A program made the translations under genes and the position numbers. Positions 36,313-46,090 of a stretch of DNA of 64,000 nt are shown here, in pieces. The stretch's first letter is position 1. Every line of letters begins with the position of its first letter. The notes under the pieces were generated by a model. It ran no database searches. It was not told the origin of the DNA and was given only the letters and a program-made list of their open reading frames with translations. The DNA is from Massilia sp. R2A-15 (GTDB lineage: Bacteria; Pseudomonadota; Gammaproteobacteria; Burkholderiales; Burkholderiaceae_D), in the NCBI RefSeq assembly GCF_030704305.1, contig NZ_CP131935.1:4340001-4404000 (forward strand). The letters are read 5' to 3'.

Positions 36313-36437
36313 GGGAAGCGGGAATCGGGCGACGCGCTAGTGTAGCCCAGCCAATTGTGGTGCTTGAGTTTTTTCCCGGAACAGTGCAACCTTGCGTTCA
36401 AAATTTCACCGATGGCGCTGACCGATACGGAGCTTGC

Positions 36438-38039
36438 ATGCGATTTCAGAATACGAATAACAAGAACCGCCTGGCGGTGGCGGCGATTTCCGTCCTGATG
36501 CTCGGCGCGACGGTCGTGGCGTGCAGCGGCGGCGGCGGCAGCGGAGGAAGCAGCACGCCGGCTCCGACGCCAACGCCGACGCCGACACCGACGCCCGTGG
36601 TGAACGGGCCGGCGTGGCTCGGCTACGGCGGCGACGCCCAGCATACCGCGCTGGCGCAGGTTCAGACGCAGGCGCTGTCGCGCATCGTCTGGCAGACGCC
36701 GGTCGATGTCGCGCCGCAGTACAGCACCCAGGGTTACCTGCTGGTGCATTACGGATCGCCGGCGATTACGTCGAAGAACACGGTGCTGGTGCCGGTCAAG
36801 CGCGGCGCCGCCAACACCTTCCGGGTCGAGGCGCACAACGGCGGCAACGGTCAGCTGGCCTGGAGCTTCGACAGCGATTACGTCACCCCGCCGCACAACT
36901 GGACGCCGCCCTACAACGTCACCCTGACCAAGGCCAATCGCGTGGTGATGCCGGGCGCCGGCGGCAAGGTGTATTACCGCGACGACGCCGATTCGTCCGG
37001 CGCGGCGACTGGCAGCCTGGTGTTCTACGGCGGCGCTGTGTACAGCTCGGGGCAGGCGGCGTTCGACGCATCGGTCTTCATCAACACGCCGATCACCGTC
37101 GACAATGCCGGCAACCTGTTCTTCGGCTTCGTCACCACCGGCACCAATCCGGCGGGGCTGGTCAGCGGCATCGCGCGCATCGGCGCCGACGGCGCGGGCA
37201 GCTGGGTCAGCGCCGCCACGGCGGCCGGCGACATCAACATGATCAAGCCGGCGATGGGCGCGGCGCCGGCGATGTCGGCCGACCAGAAGACCGTGTACGT
37301 GGTGGTCAAGGGCAGCGGCATCGCCGGCCAGCTGCTGGCCCTGGACAGCGCCACCCTGGCGCGCAAGAGCAAGGCGGCGCTGACCGACCCGGCCACGATG
37401 GCGGCGGCGCGGGTGAGCGAGGACAGCACGGCGTCGCCGATGGTGGGGCCGGACGGCGACGTGTATTTCGGCGTGCTCGAATCGGTGCAGGGGCAGCACA
37501 ACTCGCGCGGCTGGCTGCTGCATTTCGACGCGACGCTGGCGCAATCGAAGGCGCCGGGATCGTTCGGCTGGGACGACACGCCGTCGTTGGTGCCGGCATC
37601 GCTGGTGCCGGGCGACAGCGGCGGCTCGGCCTACCTGCTGATGACCAAATATAACAACTACGCCCGCTCCGGCACCGGCGAAGGCCAAAACCGGGTCGCC
37701 GTGCTCGATCCGAACGTGATGATGGCCGACCGCGTGACGGCCAGCGTGCCGGTGATGAAGGAGGTGCTGTCGATCCTCGGGCCGACGCGCGATCCGGCCA
37801 ACGAGGCCTGGGTGACTGAGTGGTGCATCAACACCGCGGCGGTCGATCCGTTCACCAAATCCATCCTGGTCAACAGCGAGGACGGTTATTTGTACCGGTG
37901 GGACCTGGCGACCAACACGCTGAGCCAGCAGGTCCGGCTCACCAGCGGGCGAGGCGAGTCGTACACGCCGACCGCGGTGGGCGCGGACGGGACGGTGTAT
38001 GCGATCAACAACGCGGTGCTGTTCGCGGTAGGGAAGTAA
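36438..38039 (+). CDS. Quinoprotein-like beta-propeller lipoprotein
   Basis: 533 residues from MRFQNTNNKNR. A lipoprotein signal ends in VVACSGGGG, then a Gly/Ser stretch and a Pro-Thr repeat linker (TPAPTPTPTPTPTPVV). The rest resembles PQQ/quinoprotein-type propellers: WLGYGGDAQHTA, then repeating strand motifs such as GNLFFGFVTTG, KTVYVVVKG, GDVYFGVLE, GYLYRWDL and GTVYAINNAVLFAVGK. PQQ ligands cannot be assigned, so it may be a non-enzymatic propeller. It is divergent from the HzsA-related gene with 125 bases between them. Confidence 0.7.
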   Translation: MRFQNTNNKNRLAVAAISVLMLGATVVACSGGGGSGGSSTPAPTPTPTPTPTPVVNGPAWLGYGGDAQHTALAQVQTQALSRIVWQTPVDVAPQYSTQGYLLVHYGSPAITSKNTVLVPVKRGAANTFRVEAHNGGNGQLAWSFDSDYVTPPHNWTPPYNVTLTKANRVVMPGAGGKVYYRDDADSSGAATGSLVFYGGAVYSSGQAAFDASVFINTPITVDNAGNLFFGFVTTGTNPAGLVSGIARIGADGAGSWVSAATAAGDINMIKPAMGAAPAMSADQKTVYVVVKGSGIAGQLLALDSATLARKSKAALTDPATMAAARVSEDSTASPMVGPDGDVYFGVLESVQGQHNSRGWLLHFDATLAQSKAPGSFGWDDTPSLVPASLVPGDSGGSAYLLMTKYNNYARSGTGEGQNRVAVLDPNVMMADRVTASVPVMKEVLSILGPTRDPANEAWVTEWCINTAAVDPFTKSILVNSEDGYLYRWDLATNTLSQQVRLTSGRGESYTPTAVGADGTVYAINNAVLFAVGK

Positions 38040-38056
38040 GCGTTGCGGCGGCCAAG

Positions 38057-38094
38057 GGTCTGACCCGCCGGGTCAGACGGGGACGCCGAGTCCC
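38057..38094. repeat. Composite gene-end repeat (two hairpins), copy A
   Basis: Hairpin 1: GTCTGACCC-GCC-GGGTCAGAC (38058-38078). Hairpin 2: GGGAC-GCCGA-GTCCC (38080-38094). It starts 17 bases after the propeller-lipoprotein stop. The same two-hairpin order recurs at 39056. Confidence 0.75.
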
Positions 38095-38164
38095 TGGTGC
38101 AGTGCTCAGCAGCACTCCTGCAATTGGAGGATAATGCCGGCTCAGCAAAACACCGAGCTTCTCC

Positions 38165-39034
38165 ATGCGCACCGGCATCATCAATGCAACCCTGGCCTTT
38201 CTCTGCTGGGGTTCTTTCCCCCTCTACTTCCATGCGCTGAACAATGTGCCGCCGGGCCAGATCCTGGCGCACCGGGTGCTGTGGTCGCTGCTGTTCCTGG
38301 TGATCGTGCTGACCGCGCGGCGCCAATGGAAATGGCTGCCTGCGGTGCTGCGCCAGCCGCGCGTGATCGGCAGCTTCGTCGCCAGCGCCCTGCTGCTGAG
38401 CGGGAACTGGCTGGTGTACATCTGGGCGGTCAACAACGGCCACGTGATCGAAGGCAGCCTGGGCTACTTCATCAATCCCCTGGTCAACATCATGTTCGGC
38501 TACCTGCTGCTGAAGGAGCGGCTGCGGGTCGGCCAGTGGGCGGCGATCGCTCTGGCGGCGCTGGGCGTGGCGTGGCTGACGTGGCAGGCGGGCACGGTGC
38601 CGTGGATCGCGCTGATCCTGGCGGCCACCTTCGGCGCGTACGGGCTGATGCGCAAGACCGCGGCGCTGGGCGCGCTCGAAGGGCTGGCGTTCGAGACGAT
38701 GGTGCTGTTTCCGCTGGCGCTCGGGTATGTGATCTGGCTCACGGTGCATGGCGAAAATGCGTTCATTAACAGCCCGGCCGACAGCACGCGCTGGCTGCTG
38801 GCGGCGGCCGGGCCGATCACCGCGATCCCGCTGCTGCTGTTTGCCGCGGGAGCGCGCAAGATCCCGCTGGCGGTGCTCGGCATGCTGCAATACATCTCGC
38901 CGACGATCCAGTTCCTGCTGGGCGTTTGGCTGTTCCACGAGGCCTTCACGGCCGAGCGACTGGTCGGCTTCGTGCTGATCTGGGCCGCGCTGGCGCTGTA
39001 TGCGGCCGAAGGCCTGTGGCGTAGCCGAACGTAG
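38165..39034 (+). CDS. rarD: RarD-type EamA family transporter
   Basis: 289 residues with about ten hydrophobic helices in two EamA repeats. The opening MRTGIINATLAFLCWGSFPLYFHALNNVPPGQILAHRVLWSLLF matches RarD, whose family members include the 'chloramphenicol-sensitive protein'. It sits in the inner membrane; the substrate is unknown. Hairpin repeats flank the gene on both sides. Confidence 0.9.
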   Translation: MRTGIINATLAFLCWGSFPLYFHALNNVPPGQILAHRVLWSLLFLVIVLTARRQWKWLPAVLRQPRVIGSFVASALLLSGNWLVYIWAVNNGHVIEGSLGYFINPLVNIMFGYLLLKERLRVGQWAAIALAALGVAWLTWQAGTVPWIALILAATFGAYGLMRKTAALGALEGLAFETMVLFPLALGYVIWLTVHGENAFINSPADSTRWLLAAAGPITAIPLLLFAAGARKIPLAVLGMLQYISPTIQFLLGVWLFHEAFTAERLVGFVLIWAALALYAAEGLWRSRT

Positions 39035-39055
39035 ATTCGCTACCGCCGCGTCGGG

Positions 39056-39095
39056 GGTCTGCCCCCGCGGGGTCAGACGGGGACGCCGAGTCCCC
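39056..39095. repeat. Composite gene-end repeat (two hairpins), copy B
   Basis: GGGTCTGCCCC-CGC-GGGGTCAGAC with a one-base bulge, then GGGGAC-GCCGA-GTCCCC and GGTTTT. It begins 22 bases after the rarD stop and shares TCAGACGGGGACGCCGAGTC with copy A. Confidence 0.75.
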
Positions 39096-39175
39096 GGTTT
39101 TGCCGCTGGATGAGACCCTTGAGCACGCTTTTCCGGTATGCTGTGCACCTTCCGTCACACCCTGAGATCACTGCA

Positions 39176-40843
<1,668 letters not shown>

Positions 40844-40861
40844 CCGCCGGCACGCTCGACG

Positions 40862-40887
40862 AAAGCTCCCTCCGGGGAGCTTTTTTG
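40862..40887 (+). terminator. Intrinsic terminator of ettA
   Basis: AAGCTCCC-TCCG-GGGAGCTT is followed by a T run, 19 bases after the ettA stop. Confidence 0.9.
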
Positions 40888-41024
40888 TTGGCGAGGGTTA
40901 CGCGTGCAATCGTGCCGCACCGAATCACATCGCGCGGTATATTCCCACGGATGAACTCGCCAGAAACGCGCGCGCGTTTGCGCCAATCGACACGACCCGG
41001 TGGCCGCGTTGGCACACTAAATCC

Positions 41025-41504
41025 ATGACCGACTATCGCCACAACCGCGTTCCGGGCGCGACCTGGTTCTTCACCGTGCGCCTGCTCGAGCCCGGCAGCT
41101 CCCTGCTGACCGACCATTTCTCCGCATTCGGCGACGCCATGCGCCAGGCGCGCGCCAGGCGTCCCTTCCACGTCGACGCCTGGGTCGTGCTGCCCGACCA
41201 CGCGCACGCGATCTGGACCCTGCCGCCTGGCGACCACGACTGCGCCAGCCGCTGGCGCGCCGTCAAGATTGCCTTCTCGAAGGCGCTGCGCAAATCCGGC
41301 GCCGGCCCCGGCAGCATGGTGTGGGAGCGCCACTACCGCAATCACCGCATCGACAACGACGCAGACTATGCGCGCCTGGTGGACTACGTGCACAGCAACC
41401 CGATGCGCCACGGCCTCTGCGCCGACGCCGCCGAATGGCAATGGTCGTCGCTGCACCGCTTTGCCGCCGCCGGCTTGTCGGGCGACCGCGTCCGCCGCAT
41501 CTGA
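41025..41504 (+). CDS. REP-associated tyrosine transposase (RAYT, TnpA_REP)
   Basis: 159 residues of the Y1/HUH transposase superfamily. The HUH pair is His59-Ala-His61 (LPDHAHAIWTLP). The likely catalytic Tyr121 is in DYVHSNPMRHGL. The overall pattern (RHNRVPGATWFFTVRLL at the start, WQWSSLHRF at the end) is that of RAYTs, which are single-copy genes linked to REP repeats. The window contains six REP/BIME-like elements and a second hairpin family, either of which could be its substrate. One GGGGTC hairpin is 53 bases downstream. Confidence 0.88.
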   Translation: MTDYRHNRVPGATWFFTVRLLEPGSSLLTDHFSAFGDAMRQARARRPFHVDAWVVLPDHAHAIWTLPPGDHDCASRWRAVKIAFSKALRKSGAGPGSMVWERHYRNHRIDNDADYARLVDYVHSNPMRHGLCADAAEWQWSSLHRFAAAGLSGDRVRRI

Positions 41505-41557
41505 TCACCGTCGAACATGACGTCACCCGCTTCCCGGCCGCGCCGGCGACGATGCCG

Positions 41558-41584
41558 GGGGTCTGGCCCCGCGGACCTGACCCC
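41558..41584. repeat. GGGGTC-hairpin repeat downstream of the RAYT gene
   Basis: GGGGTCTGGCCCCGCGGACC followed by TGACCCC and ATTTTC. One change, GGCCCC for GGTCCC, weakens the stem slightly. It lies between the convergent RAYT and outer-membrane protein genes. Confidence 0.75.
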
Positions 41585-41601
41585 ATTTTCCCTCCACCAA
41601 T

Positions 41602-41634
41602 GAAAAAAGCCCGCCGGCTGGACCGGACGGGCTA
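41602..41634 (-). terminator. Intrinsic terminator of the outer-membrane protein gene
   Basis: On the minus strand: AGCCCGTCCGG, loop TCCAG, CCGGCGGGCT, then TTTTTT. The hairpin starts 44 bases past the stop at 41677. Confidence 0.85.
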
Positions 41635-41676
41635 TTTGTCATGAGGGCAAGCGGCCAGCGGCAGCCGCCCCCGTCA

Positions 41677-42231
41677 TCAGAAGGCGTATTTCACGCCCGC
41701 GGTGATCACGTCTGGCTTAGGACCGAAATCCTTCTTCTTGCCATAACGCTCGTATTCCAGGGTCAGCGCAACCTTCTGGTTCAGGTTGTACTGCGCGCCG
41801 ACGCCGGCGTACAGTTCAGTCTTGCTGTCGCTGCGGCCGTACACCGGATCGCTCAGGGTGCGCTTGTTGTTGGCCGCGCCCAGCTTGCCGTAGATAGCGA
41901 ACTGGTCGCTGATCGGCGCGGTCGCCTTGCCGGCCACGTAGAACGAGTGGCCATCGGAGTTGCCGGTGCCGTTCACGCCAGCGACGGTGCGGCTATAGTC
42001 CGACTTGCGGAAATCCGTATAGCCGGCTTCCACGCCCCAGGTCTGGTCGATGTCGTAGCCGCCGAAAATCTTGCCCGAGGCCTTCCAGCCGTCGCTGTTG
42101 ACGTTGGTGGCGCCAGGCAGGCTGTAGCTGTGGTCGGCCGAAGCGACGCCCACGCCGACGTAAGGACCTGCGGCCTGGGCCGAGCCCATGGCAGTCGCAG
42201 CAGCGATCAATGCAAAAATAAGCTTTTTCAT
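41677..42231 (-). CDS. Small outer-membrane beta-barrel protein
   Basis: 184 residues. Signal peptide about 1-20 (MKKLIFALIAAATAMGSAQA), then alternating amphipathic strands typical of 8-stranded OmpA/OmpW-like or opacity-type barrels (GPYVGVGVASADHSY, KIFGGYDIDQTWGVEAGYTDF, FAIYGKLGAANN, TELYAGVGAQYNLNQKVALTLEYERY). It ends VKYAF with the C-terminal Phe used by the BAM complex. The 193 bases upstream are AT-richer and AAAGGA precedes the ATG. Exact role unknown. Confidence 0.85.
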   Translation of the reverse strand: MKKLIFALIAAATAMGSAQAAGPYVGVGVASADHSYSLPGATNVNSDGWKASGKIFGGYDIDQTWGVEAGYTDFRKSDYSRTVAGVNGTGNSDGHSFYVAGKATAPISDQFAIYGKLGAANNKRTLSDPVYGRSDSKTELYAGVGAQYNLNQKVALTLEYERYGKKKDFGPKPDVITAGVKYAF

Positions 42232-42424
42232 GCGGAATCCTTTGATGTTGTTAATCGTCTGGACCGCAATTCCGTTGAATCGCGGTTATTTCCAAGATAG
42301 CATCGGAAACCGGACACGTCCTTGCTGATAAAGTAAGAAATGTAATGAGATGTAAGCGAAAGGCCCGATTACTGACCCGCCGTTCAATTATTTTGACGCT
42401 GAGTTTCGACCACGATGCCAGACG

Positions 42425-43021
42425 TTAGACGATCATGCGAAAGGTTAGGTTCACTCTTGAGCCGACCGGCCGGGCGGTTTTGTGAATGCCGTGAACCCAG
42501 TGTTGTTGCAGTTTTCCGGCCATCAATAGCAGACTGCCGTCAGTCAGGACAATTTTGCGGCGCTCGCCGCTGGCCTTGTGCGCCAGGATAAAGGTCCGTT
42601 CGGCCCCGAAACTGACCGATGCGATCGCCGGCTCCGGCCCGAGTTCGGGCTCGTTATCGCTGTGCATGCCCATGCTGTCGCGCCCGTCGCGGTAGTAATT
42701 GAGCAGCACGCTATTGAAACGCCGGCCGGTAGCCGCCTCGACCGCTTCACGGATTTCCTGCTGCAAGGGCGTGAACGGCAGCGGTTCCAGCCGCAAGCCG
42801 GAGTACCTGTAGGCAGCCTCGCCATGCCAGGCCGTCAGGCGCGGCTGCGGGTGCTGCTTGCCCCACACGGTGATGACCTCGCTGCGCCAGGCGGTCTCGT
42901 CGATGAGCCGTGCCAGCACCTGCTCGTTGGGCAGGCTCAGCGGGAGCTGCGGCAGGAACGCCAGTTCGCCGTCCCGCACCGGAATCGGCTCCAGCTTTGT
43001 GCTTGATGAGAACAGGTCCAT
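42425..43021 (-). CDS. alkB: AlkB-family 2-oxoglutarate/Fe(II) dioxygenase
   Basis: Oxidative demethylase for alkylated DNA or RNA bases. 198 residues, closest in layout to the ALKBH2-like branch. Fe ligands are His120 and Asp122 (GMHSDNEPELG) and His177 (HWVHGI). The 2-oxoglutarate-binding Arg189 and Arg195 are in SRVNLTFR. The substrate loop reads NYYRDGRDSMG. The gene is alone, divergent from the oxidoreductase-like gene by 46 bases. Confidence 0.9.
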   Translation of the reverse strand: MDLFSSSTKLEPIPVRDGELAFLPQLPLSLPNEQVLARLIDETAWRSEVITVWGKQHPQPRLTAWHGEAAYRYSGLRLEPLPFTPLQQEIREAVEAATGRRFNSVLLNYYRDGRDSMGMHSDNEPELGPEPAIASVSFGAERTFILAHKASGERRKIVLTDGSLLLMAGKLQQHWVHGIHKTARPVGSRVNLTFRMIV

Positions 43022-43067
43022 CGCTCAGAATGATGTCCGAAGCTGCCAATCATGCCATAGGAGCGCC

Positions 43068-43667
43068 ATGAACAAACGCCAATTCCTCGGCGCCGCCGCA
43101 CTGGCCGGCGCCGCCCCTGCCTTCGCGGCGCCCGGCGCCGCCCCTGCCTTCGCGGCGCCCGGCGCCGCCCCCAGCGGCCCGGCCCTGCTCACGGTCACCG
43201 GAAACATCGACAGGACCAATCGCGGCCCGTTCGATCCCGCGCTGGACCAGATGATGCACAAGCAGAAGATCAGCTTCGAGCGCGCGTTCGCCTTTGATTA
43301 TGCCGCGCTGGAGCGCCTGCCCGCGGCGACGGTCCGGCCCACGCTCGAGTACGACGGCAAGGTCCACAGCCTGCGCGGCCCGTTGCTGCTCGACGTGCTT
43401 GCGGCCGCCGGCGCCAGGCTGCCCGATACGGCCAGGCTGGTGCTGCGCGCGGTGGACGGCTACGCCGTGACGATCAGCGTGGAAAAGGCGCGCCGCCAGC
43501 GCTTCATGGTGGCGCTGCAGCTGGACGGCAAGCCGATGCCGCTGGGCGGGCTCGGTCCCTTATGGGCGGTGATCGACGCCGACCGGGTGGCGGAACTGGC
43601 GTCGAAACCGGTGGAGCAGCGCTTCGGCGAATGCCCGTGGGCGCTGTATCACATCGAGGTGCAGTAA
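43068..43667 (+). CDS. Exported molybdopterin-oxidoreductase-like protein
   Basis: 199 residues from MNKRQFLGAAALAGAAPAFA, preceded by TAGGAG. The mature part (LLTVTGNIDRTNRGP, FDYAALERLPAATVRP, LRGPLLLDVLAAAGARLPD, PLWAVIDADRV) resembles the small sulfite-oxidase-like (Oxidored_molyb) domain found in proteins without the cofactor-binding Cys; none is seen in the usual place. The leader contains a 27-base DNA tandem repeat that adds AAPAFAAPG units. Function uncertain. Confidence 0.7.
   Translation: MNKRQFLGAAALAGAAPAFAAPGAAPAFAAPGAAPSGPALLTVTGNIDRTNRGPFDPALDQMMHKQKISFERAFAFDYAALERLPAATVRPTLEYDGKVHSLRGPLLLDVLAAAGARLPDTARLVLRAVDGYAVTISVEKARRQRFMVALQLDGKPMPLGGLGPLWAVIDADRVAELASKPVEQRFGECPWALYHIEVQ
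43107..43167 (+). repeat. 27-bp in-frame tandem repeat in the leader region
   Basis: Two identical 27-base units (43107-43133 and 43134-43160) plus a partial third, encoding AAPAFAAPG repeats around the signal-peptide cleavage site. Copy number could vary by slippage without breaking the frame. Confidence 0.85.
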
Positions 43668-43677
43668 GGGGCTGATA

Positions 43678-44043
43678 TCAGGCGTAGGCTTCGGCCAGCG
43701 TCATCACCCGCGGCGTGATTTTCAGGCCGATGCCGGCGAACAACGCTTCGATGGCGGCCATGTTGGCGGCGCACTCTTCGGTTTTCCAGCCGTTGAACAG
43801 GTCGGTGCCGTTTTTCTGGAAATGCAGGTCGAGCACCTTGCCCTTGTCCTTGTGGGTATAGGCTTGCTGATGCGTGTTGTGGAACCCCAGCAGCGACAGT
43901 CCCGTCAGCACCTCGGTGGGCGGATTGTCCGGATCGGTGGCGAGGAAAATGCCGAAGGTCTTGCCGGGCGGCTTCGCGGCGATGTCCAGCTCGTAGATCC
44001 CAGGGGCTCTGGTGACGGCGGTGCTCTTCAAAAACAGCATCAT
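43678..44043 (-). CDS. Hypothetical protein, 121 aa
   Basis: I do not recognise a family. The product (MMLFLKSTAVTRAPGIYELDIAAKPPGKTFGIFLATDP) has no signal peptide or membrane helix. It has a His-rich central part (GFHNTHQQAYTHKDKGKVLDLHF) and one central Cys (TEECAANMAAIEAL). Composition and codon use are like the neighbours. It converges on the oxidoreductase-like gene with 10 bases between stops. Confidence 0.6.
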   Translation of the reverse strand: MMLFLKSTAVTRAPGIYELDIAAKPPGKTFGIFLATDPDNPPTEVLTGLSLLGFHNTHQQAYTHKDKGKVLDLHFQKNGTDLFNGWKTEECAANMAAIEALFAGIGLKITPRVMTLAEAYA

Positions 44044-44183
44044 GCTCTCCTTCGGTAACAGCGCCCGCCCGACGCGGGGAGTTGCTCAATTAAAACATCT
44101 GGAGAGTTGAGCTTATTGCGAAATGGCACGAAAGTCGATGCTTTATCGCATCTTTTTTGCATGTGAGCAACAGTCGCTGCGCT

Positions 44184-44684
44184 TCACGCCGGCCGCAGCC
44201 ACCCCATGAGGGTGTCGTCTTCCGGAATCCCGCGCGAGTTGTTGACCCGGGCCCGCAGCAGTCCTTCGTCGACGAAGCCGAGCGAGTGGTACAAGGCCCG
44301 CGCCCGCAGGTTCGATGAGCGGGCAAACAGTTCGACGCGGTGAATGTGCGGCATGTGCGCGAGGACTTCGTCCAGCAGCGCCTGGAACAGCGCGCGCCCC
44401 ACGCCGCGTCCCTGCGCGTCCGGTGCGACCGCGATCGTCAGGTCGGTCAGCAGGTGGGCCAGCGCAGCGATGCCCGGATTGGACGCATGGATCTCGCCCA
44501 GGATGCGGCCACCCTCTTCCCACACCAGTTCGACGCCGTTCGTCGCCGCCTTGTGCATGAAGCCGTCGATGTACTCGCCGGTCACTTCCTCCGGCGTGCG
44601 CGCGATGCCGTCCGGGACCGTCGCCACCAGCTTGTACAGCGCCAGCACCTGCGCGCGGTCGCCCGCCACCGCCTTGCGGATCAT
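44184..44684 (-). CDS. GNAT family N-acetyltransferase
   Basis: 166 residues. Acetyl-CoA binding motif A is VAPDAQGRGVGRALFQALLDEV at about 90-111, followed by VELFARSSNLRARALYHSLGFVDEG, the usual motif B of GNAT proteins. The substrate is unknown. It overlaps the upstream DUF2520 gene by four bases (ATGA), so the pair is co-translated. Confidence 0.88.
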   Translation of the reverse strand: MIRKAVAGDRAQVLALYKLVATVPDGIARTPEEVTGEYIDGFMHKAATNGVELVWEEGGRILGEIHASNPGIAALAHLLTDLTIAVAPDAQGRGVGRALFQALLDEVLAHMPHIHRVELFARSSNLRARALYHSLGFVDEGLLRARVNNSRGIPEDDTLMGWLRPA

Positions 44685-45496
44685 GGTTTATCCCGCTTCG
44701 CCAGCGACGTGGTGGCGTCCGCCAGCGCGCGGTACAGCTGCCCGGCCTCGTCCTGCCAGCCATCCAGCGCCGCCTGCTGGCGCGCGACGGTGGCAAAGTC
44801 GCCGCGCGCGATCGGGCCCGAGAGCGCGGCGCGCGCGCCGAGCCGGAACACGTTTTCCAGCGTTTCGCTCGCCAGCGGCCGCGCCAGTTCGCGCGCCACC
44901 GATTCCGGTATGCCCGCCGCCTGATAGGCGCGCAAGGCCGCATCGAGCACAGTCACCAGGTAATTGGAGGCAAACACCGAGGCCGCGTGGTACACGGTCT
45001 TCGCCGCCGGGTCGATCGCCACCAGGCGCGCGCCGATCGCGGCAAACGCCGGCTCCAGCAGCGCCAGCGCGCGCGCGTCGCCCTCGATGCCGCACCAGGT
45101 GCCGGCAAAGTCGCGCGCCACGTTCTCGGGATCGGCGAAGCTGCGCACCGGATGCACGCTGGCCGTCAGCGCGCCCCTGGCGGCGGCCGATTGCAGCGCG
45201 GCCGAAGATTTCGCGCCGCTGCAGTGAAATACCACCACGCCGTCGACGCCGTCCAGCGCTTCGCACGCCGCCTCGATCTGGTCGTCGCTCACCGCCAGCA
45301 TCACCACGTCGGCATGGCGCATCGTCGTGGCCGAATCCACCGCGCGGCCGGCGCCGATGAAGGCCACCGCGTCGTTCGCGCTGGCCTTCGACCGGGTCAG
45401 CACATCCTGCACGGCGAAGACGCCGCCGGCGGCGAACAGCCGGCCCAGCGTTCGGCCCAAGTGCCCCGCGCCGACGATGTTGAGCGTGAGCGCCAC
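44681..45496 (-). CDS. DUF2520 / Rossmann-like NADP-binding protein
   Basis: 271 residues. N-terminal dinucleotide-binding motif NIVGAGHLGRTLGRLF (GxGxxG), then a C-terminal helical domain of the DUF2520 type (KTVYHAASVFASNYLVTVLDAALRAYQAAG). The fold resembles pyrroline-5-carboxylate or hydroxyacid reductases, but the substrate is unknown. It sits one base from the DUF924 stop upstream and overlaps the GNAT gene downstream. Confidence 0.85.
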   Translation of the reverse strand: MALTLNIVGAGHLGRTLGRLFAAGGVFAVQDVLTRSKASANDAVAFIGAGRAVDSATTMRHADVVMLAVSDDQIEAACEALDGVDGVVVFHCSGAKSSAALQSAAARGALTASVHPVRSFADPENVARDFAGTWCGIEGDARALALLEPAFAAIGARLVAIDPAAKTVYHAASVFASNYLVTVLDAALRAYQAAGIPESVARELARPLASETLENVFRLGARAALSGPIARGDFATVARQQAALDGWQDEAGQLYRALADATTSLAKRDKP

Positions 45497-45497
45497 G

Positions 45498-46076
45498 TCA
45501 GAAGCCGGAACCGGGCTGGCTCAGGAACGCCAGTTCCTCCGGCGTCGAGGCGCGTCCCAGGATCGCATTGCGATGCGGGAAGCGGCCGAAGCGCGCGATC
45601 ACGCCGCGGTGCCGGTGCGCGTAATCGAGCGCGCCGTCGAAGTCATGGCTGTCCCTGGCCAGTTCGGCAAACAGCGTGACCGATTTTTCCTGCATGCGCG
45701 CGTCCTCGGCATGCTCGAACGGCATGTAGGCAAACCAACGCTCGATCGGCGCCAGGGTGCGGTCGGCGCCGGAGGCCTCCAGCTCGATGGCGGCGGCCAG
45801 CGCCAGCGCGTCGCCGCTGAACGATTCCGGCGTGCCGCGAAAGGCGTTGCGGGTGAACTGGTCGAGCAGCAGGATGCGCGCCAGCGTGCCCTTTGCGCCC
45901 TGCTGGTCCCATTCGCGCAGGCCGCCGGCCTTGGCCAGCGCGATGGCGCCGCCGAAACGCTCGGCGATCGCGGCGTCGAAGCGCGCGTCCTTGCGAAACC
46001 ATTCGTCGCGCGGCTTGCCATGGCCCTCCGCCGCCGGCGGCAGGAACCAGAAATCGAGTACTTCTTGAGAATGCAT
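45498..46076 (-). CDS. DUF924 family protein
   Basis: 192 residues from MHSQEVLDFWFLPPAAEG. The DUF924 signature is clear: WFRKDARFDAAIAERFGG, LLLDQFTRNAFRGTPESF, WFAYMPFEHAEDARMQEKSV and GRFPHRNAILGRAST. All-helical, TPR-like fold of unknown function. An upstream extension of the frame runs through the mgtC gene and was rejected. Part of a close run of minus-strand genes. Confidence 0.9.
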   Translation of the reverse strand: MHSQEVLDFWFLPPAAEGHGKPRDEWFRKDARFDAAIAERFGGAIALAKAGGLREWDQQGAKGTLARILLLDQFTRNAFRGTPESFSGDALALAAAIELEASGADRTLAPIERWFAYMPFEHAEDARMQEKSVTLFAELARDSHDFDGALDYAHRHRGVIARFGRFPHRNAILGRASTPEELAFLSQPGSGF

Positions 46077-46090
46077 TGTTGGAGGTTTCC

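Noticed and set aside
42264..42285. Imperfect inverted repeat in the leader of the outer-membrane protein gene
   Set aside because: One mismatch in 8-base arms and no link to known elements; too weak to report as an operator.
44122..44145. TGGCACGAAAGTCGATGC as a sigma54 promoter
   Set aside because: The -12 part does not fit (GA where GC is needed) and no plus-strand gene follows.
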